Shown here piece by piece: positions 5,613 through 6,932 of a stretch of DNA of 6,932 bases. The notes beneath the pieces were generated by a model, which worked only from the letters and a program-made list of their open reading frames with translations, searched no databases and was not told the DNA's origin. Positions within the stretch are counted from its first letter, which is position 1. Every line of letters begins with the position of its first letter. This stretch comes from Candidatus Atribacteria bacterium (GTDB lineage: Bacteria; Atribacterota; Atribacteria; Atribacterales; Atribacteraceae), in assembly GCA_003561145.1 (NCBI GenBank), contig PWXL01000048.1:1-6932 (forward strand). Reading direction: 5' to 3'. Both the position numbers and the translations under genes were made by a program.

Positions 5613-6545
5613 GTGATGAATCATGAATTTTCCTCTTTTTGCAATACCCTCATTGAAACAACAGGTTTTTTTGAAGGAACCATTTTACTCGTGGGAAAGA
5701 CGGACAGTGGGAAAACCACCCTTATGCAGTGCCTGCTGGATGCTTTCAAAAGGCGCGGACGGACAGTGAGCCTGGTTGACGCAGACCTGGGGCAATCCAG
5801 GATCGGTCCTCCGACAACCATGGGATATCTGCCTCCAGGCATGCATACTCACACTGCTATCCTTTTTGACCCTCCAGCATTACATTTTCTTGGTGATACG
5901 ACTCCAGCCGGGAAAATCGAACCGGCGGCATGGTACACTGCTCATCTTATCCAGCTAGGGAAAAAGTACGGCCGAGTGGTGTTGGTTGATACATGCGGAT
6001 ATTTCGGATGTGCTGAAGCTGAACGAATGAAAATACTTCAAGCAGAATGGGGAAAAGTGGACCTCATCATCGCGCTTGGAGAGCAAAGGGAGTTATGCTT
6101 CCTGCAGGAAAAAGCTGCCTCATCTGTACTTATGATACCCCCATGTTCCGGGGTTCCGGTGAAGACACCGCAGCAGAGAAAAGCACATCGTGAAGCACTC
6201 TTTCAAACATACTTCAGCAGAGTCAGGTTCCAGCGAATAGATTTGCACAGGTTTTCCTCCCGCCCTCCCGATCTCTCCCCGTGGATTGAGGGGAACGTAT
6301 CTTCACAATCTTTTCTTGCCATGTTAAGCGGTGAAAAGAAGCAGTATGCCTACAATGGTCTGTTGTGCGGTTTGTGGGACACTCGGGGGGTTTGTATAGG
6401 ATTGGGCCGGTTGAGACGGCTGGAGATCCTCGAGGGGTGGGCCCAACTCGCTATTCCAAAAGTGTTGAAGGACGATGTGCATACTGTGGTTCCAGGCATT
6501 TTACGGGTGGGGCCCACAGGAGAAGAAATGGGGAGGATCGATTAA
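5613..6545 (+). CDS. Clp1/Grc3-type P-loop protein, putative polynucleotide 5'-hydroxyl kinase
   Basis: The 310-residue product matches the Clp1_P type of P-loop NTPase, known in archaea and eukaryotes as RNA/DNA 5'-hydroxyl kinases and found patchily in bacteria. The Walker A loop is GKTDSGKTT (28-36, Lys34). VDADLGQS (55-62) followed by GPPTTMGY is the characteristic Clp1/Grc3 segment. GDTTPAG (94-100) matches the family's G-x-T/S-S/T-P motif, and VVLVDTCGY (122-130) serves as Walker B. A C-terminal domain of about 245-310 contains LLCGLWDTRGVCIGLGRL (250-267), like the Clp1 C-terminal region. Substrate and activity are inferred from family only. Start options are GTG at 5613 or ATG at 5616; the GGGGGAG site at 5593-5599 is a little far from both. 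The gene follows the deacetylase after 73 bp on the same strand, with no functional link evident. Its stop lies inside an inverted repeat. Confidence 0.82.
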   Translation: MMNHEFSSFCNTLIETTGFFEGTILLVGKTDSGKTTLMQCLLDAFKRRGRTVSLVDADLGQSRIGPPTTMGYLPPGMHTHTAILFDPPALHFLGDTTPAGKIEPAAWYTAHLIQLGKKYGRVVLVDTCGYFGCAEAERMKILQAEWGKVDLIIALGEQRELCFLQEKAASSVLMIPPCSGVPVKTPQQRKAHREALFQTYFSRVRFQRIDLHRFSSRPPDLSPWIEGNVSSQSFLAMLSGEKKQYAYNGLLCGLWDTRGVCIGLGRLRRLEILEGWAQLAIPKVLKDDVHTVVPGILRVGPTGEEMGRID

Positions 6546-6553
6546 TCCTCCCC
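6530..6553. terminator. Perfect 9-bp inverted repeat over the stop codon, terminator-like
   Basis: GGGGAGGAT (6530-6538) and ATCCTCCCC (6545-6553) are perfectly complementary around a 6-nt loop. The TAA stop of the Clp1-like gene (6543-6545) lies at the loop/3' arm. The stem is strong and sits between convergent genes, as expected for a terminator. However, no T-run follows it on the plus strand. On the minus strand only the mixed pyrimidine stretch ATTTCTTCTCC follows. An mRNA 3'-end stabiliser is an alternative. Confidence 0.45.
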
Positions 6554-6596
6554 TCTATGCGTGGCTGTTATGTTGCACCGGAAGAGTGAACACATC

Positions 6597-6625
6597 TTTG
6601 CAGTTACCCTGTAAAGGCCTGCAAA
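6597..6625. repeat. Bulged inverted repeat in the convergent intergenic region
   Basis: TTTGCAG (6597-6603) pairs with CTGCAAA (6619-6625), and directly inside it TTAC (6604-6607) pairs with GTAA (6611-6614). The result is an 11-bp hairpin with a 4-nt bulge and a 3-nt loop. It lies 11 bp downstream of the stop of the minus-strand gene at 6637. It may end or protect that transcript, but it has no T-run on either strand. Confidence 0.35.
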
Positions 6626-6636
6626 CGTATGAGGCT

Positions 6637-6885
6637 CTACACTTCCAGGTAGTGAGTGGTGACCTTATCTAAGGCTTCCAGGTCTTGTTGAAGGTTTTGT
6701 ATCTCCTGTACATCATCCAAAAGCTCCAGGATAACCAATCCGTCTTCGGCACAAAATTCGGTAGATGCTTCATGCAGCCCGAGCCGAATTCGAATCGCAC
6801 ATCCATGACGAGTCAGGGTCTCCTGTACTTTTGGCGCCTGGTGAGAACGAGCTTCAATTTTTACTATTAAAAGTTTGCGAGCCAT
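6637..6885 (-). CDS. Small conserved-type protein with probable ACT/NikR-like fold
   Basis: The 82-residue product reads as a beta-alpha-beta-beta-alpha-beta unit: strand 4-11 (KLLIVKIE), helix about 15-27, strand about 29-38 (CAIRIRLGLH), strand 49-57 (GLVILELLD), helix 58-72 and a final strand 75-82. This order, with the APKVQETLTRHG...RLGLHE core, resembles the TM1266-type family (annotated as iron-only hydrogenase system regulators) and NikR C-terminal/ACT-like ligand-binding domains. It has no DNA-binding segment. His15, His27, Cys29, His38 and Cys45 could bind metal, but this is speculation. The ATG at 6885 is chosen over an upstream start at 6915 because a strong GGAGG-type site lies just before it and the added residues are unlike the fold. 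It is a single gene, convergent with the Clp1-like gene. I do not know its function. Confidence 0.75.
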   Translation of the reverse strand: MARKLLIVKIEARSHQAPKVQETLTRHGCAIRIRLGLHEASTEFCAEDGLVILELLDDVQEIQNLQQDLEALDKVTTHYLEV

Positions 6886-6890
6886 GCAAC

Positions 6891-6897
6891 CACCTCC
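6891..6897 (-). promoter_or_regulatory. Ribosome binding site of the 82-residue protein gene
   Basis: On the minus strand GGAGGTG (6897-6891) ends 5 nt before the ATG at 6885. It fixes this start in preference to the in-frame start codon at 6915. Confidence 0.75.
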
Positions 6898-6903
6898 GCC
6901 TGT

Positions 6904-6931
6904 ATTGTATACCAAAGAGAGAAATAACCAA
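6904..6931 (-). promoter_or_regulatory. Possible promoter of the 82-residue protein gene
   Basis: On the minus strand TTGGTT (6931-6926), a 16-bp spacer and TACAAT (6909-6904) resemble a sigma-A promoter. The start point would fall near 6897, leaving almost no leader before the ribosome site, which counts against it. The real promoter may lie beyond the window edge. Confidence 0.3.
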
Positions 6932-6932
6932 A

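Noticed and set aside
8..6628. 10-base match between ACGTTTGCAG at 8-17 and the reverse complement at 6619-6628
   Set aside because: A single 10-base match in a window this size is expected by chance and has no flanking similarity.

Overview
This window looks like ordinary chromosome from a free-living bacterium, most likely an anaerobic, Firmicutes-like (Clostridia or Dethiobacteria type) lineage. This is an inference from strong GGAGG Shine-Dalgarno sites, frequent TTG and GTG starts, stop/start overlaps, a PlsY-type acyltransferase, and protein sequences that read like clostridial homologues. Base composition is mixed, with no obvious island of foreign composition. I see no mobile element, tRNA, rRNA or CRISPR array.

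Layout. On the minus strand, 57-947 encodes a membrane-anchored SurA-N-domain chaperone-like protein that lacks the parvulin catalytic domain and ends in a very acidic tail. It has a good promoter at 986-1015. Bases 1-56, downstream of its stop, hold nothing I can name. A 256-bp divergent intergenic region (948-1203) carries that promoter, an AT-rich candidate promoter for the plus strand, and a leader able to fold into two competing hairpins. A tight plus-strand operon follows: fabZ (1204-1647), fabH (1644-2627), fabF (2646-3887), plsY (3892-4500), a thioredoxin (4497-4829) and a NodB-family polysaccharide deacetylase (4826-5539). After a 73-bp gap comes a Clp1/Grc3-type P-loop polynucleotide kinase-like gene (5613-6545), probably still cotranscribed. 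A perfect inverted repeat overlaps its stop codon. A convergent minus-strand gene (6637-6885) encodes an 82-residue protein with a probable ACT/NikR-like ferredoxin fold.

How the genes fit together. FabH starts fatty acid synthesis by condensing acetyl-CoA with malonyl-ACP. FabF elongates and FabZ dehydrates the beta-hydroxyacyl-ACP. PlsY moves the finished acyl chain from acyl-phosphate to glycerol-3-phosphate to make lysophosphatidic acid. The block therefore links acyl chain building to the first phospholipid step. ACP, FabD, FabG, an enoyl reductase and PlsX are needed for the full pathway but are not in this window. The deacetylase acts on envelope polysaccharide, so a cell-envelope theme is plausible for the operon. 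The thioredoxin has the atypical active site WCMPC. The Clp1-like gene has no obvious link to lipid synthesis.

I do not see a clearly new multi-gene system. The points most worth a second look are the parvulin-less SurA-like protein, the bacterial Clp1-like kinase, the WCMPC thioredoxin, a Glu next to the FabF catalytic Cys, and the uncharacterised 82-residue protein.
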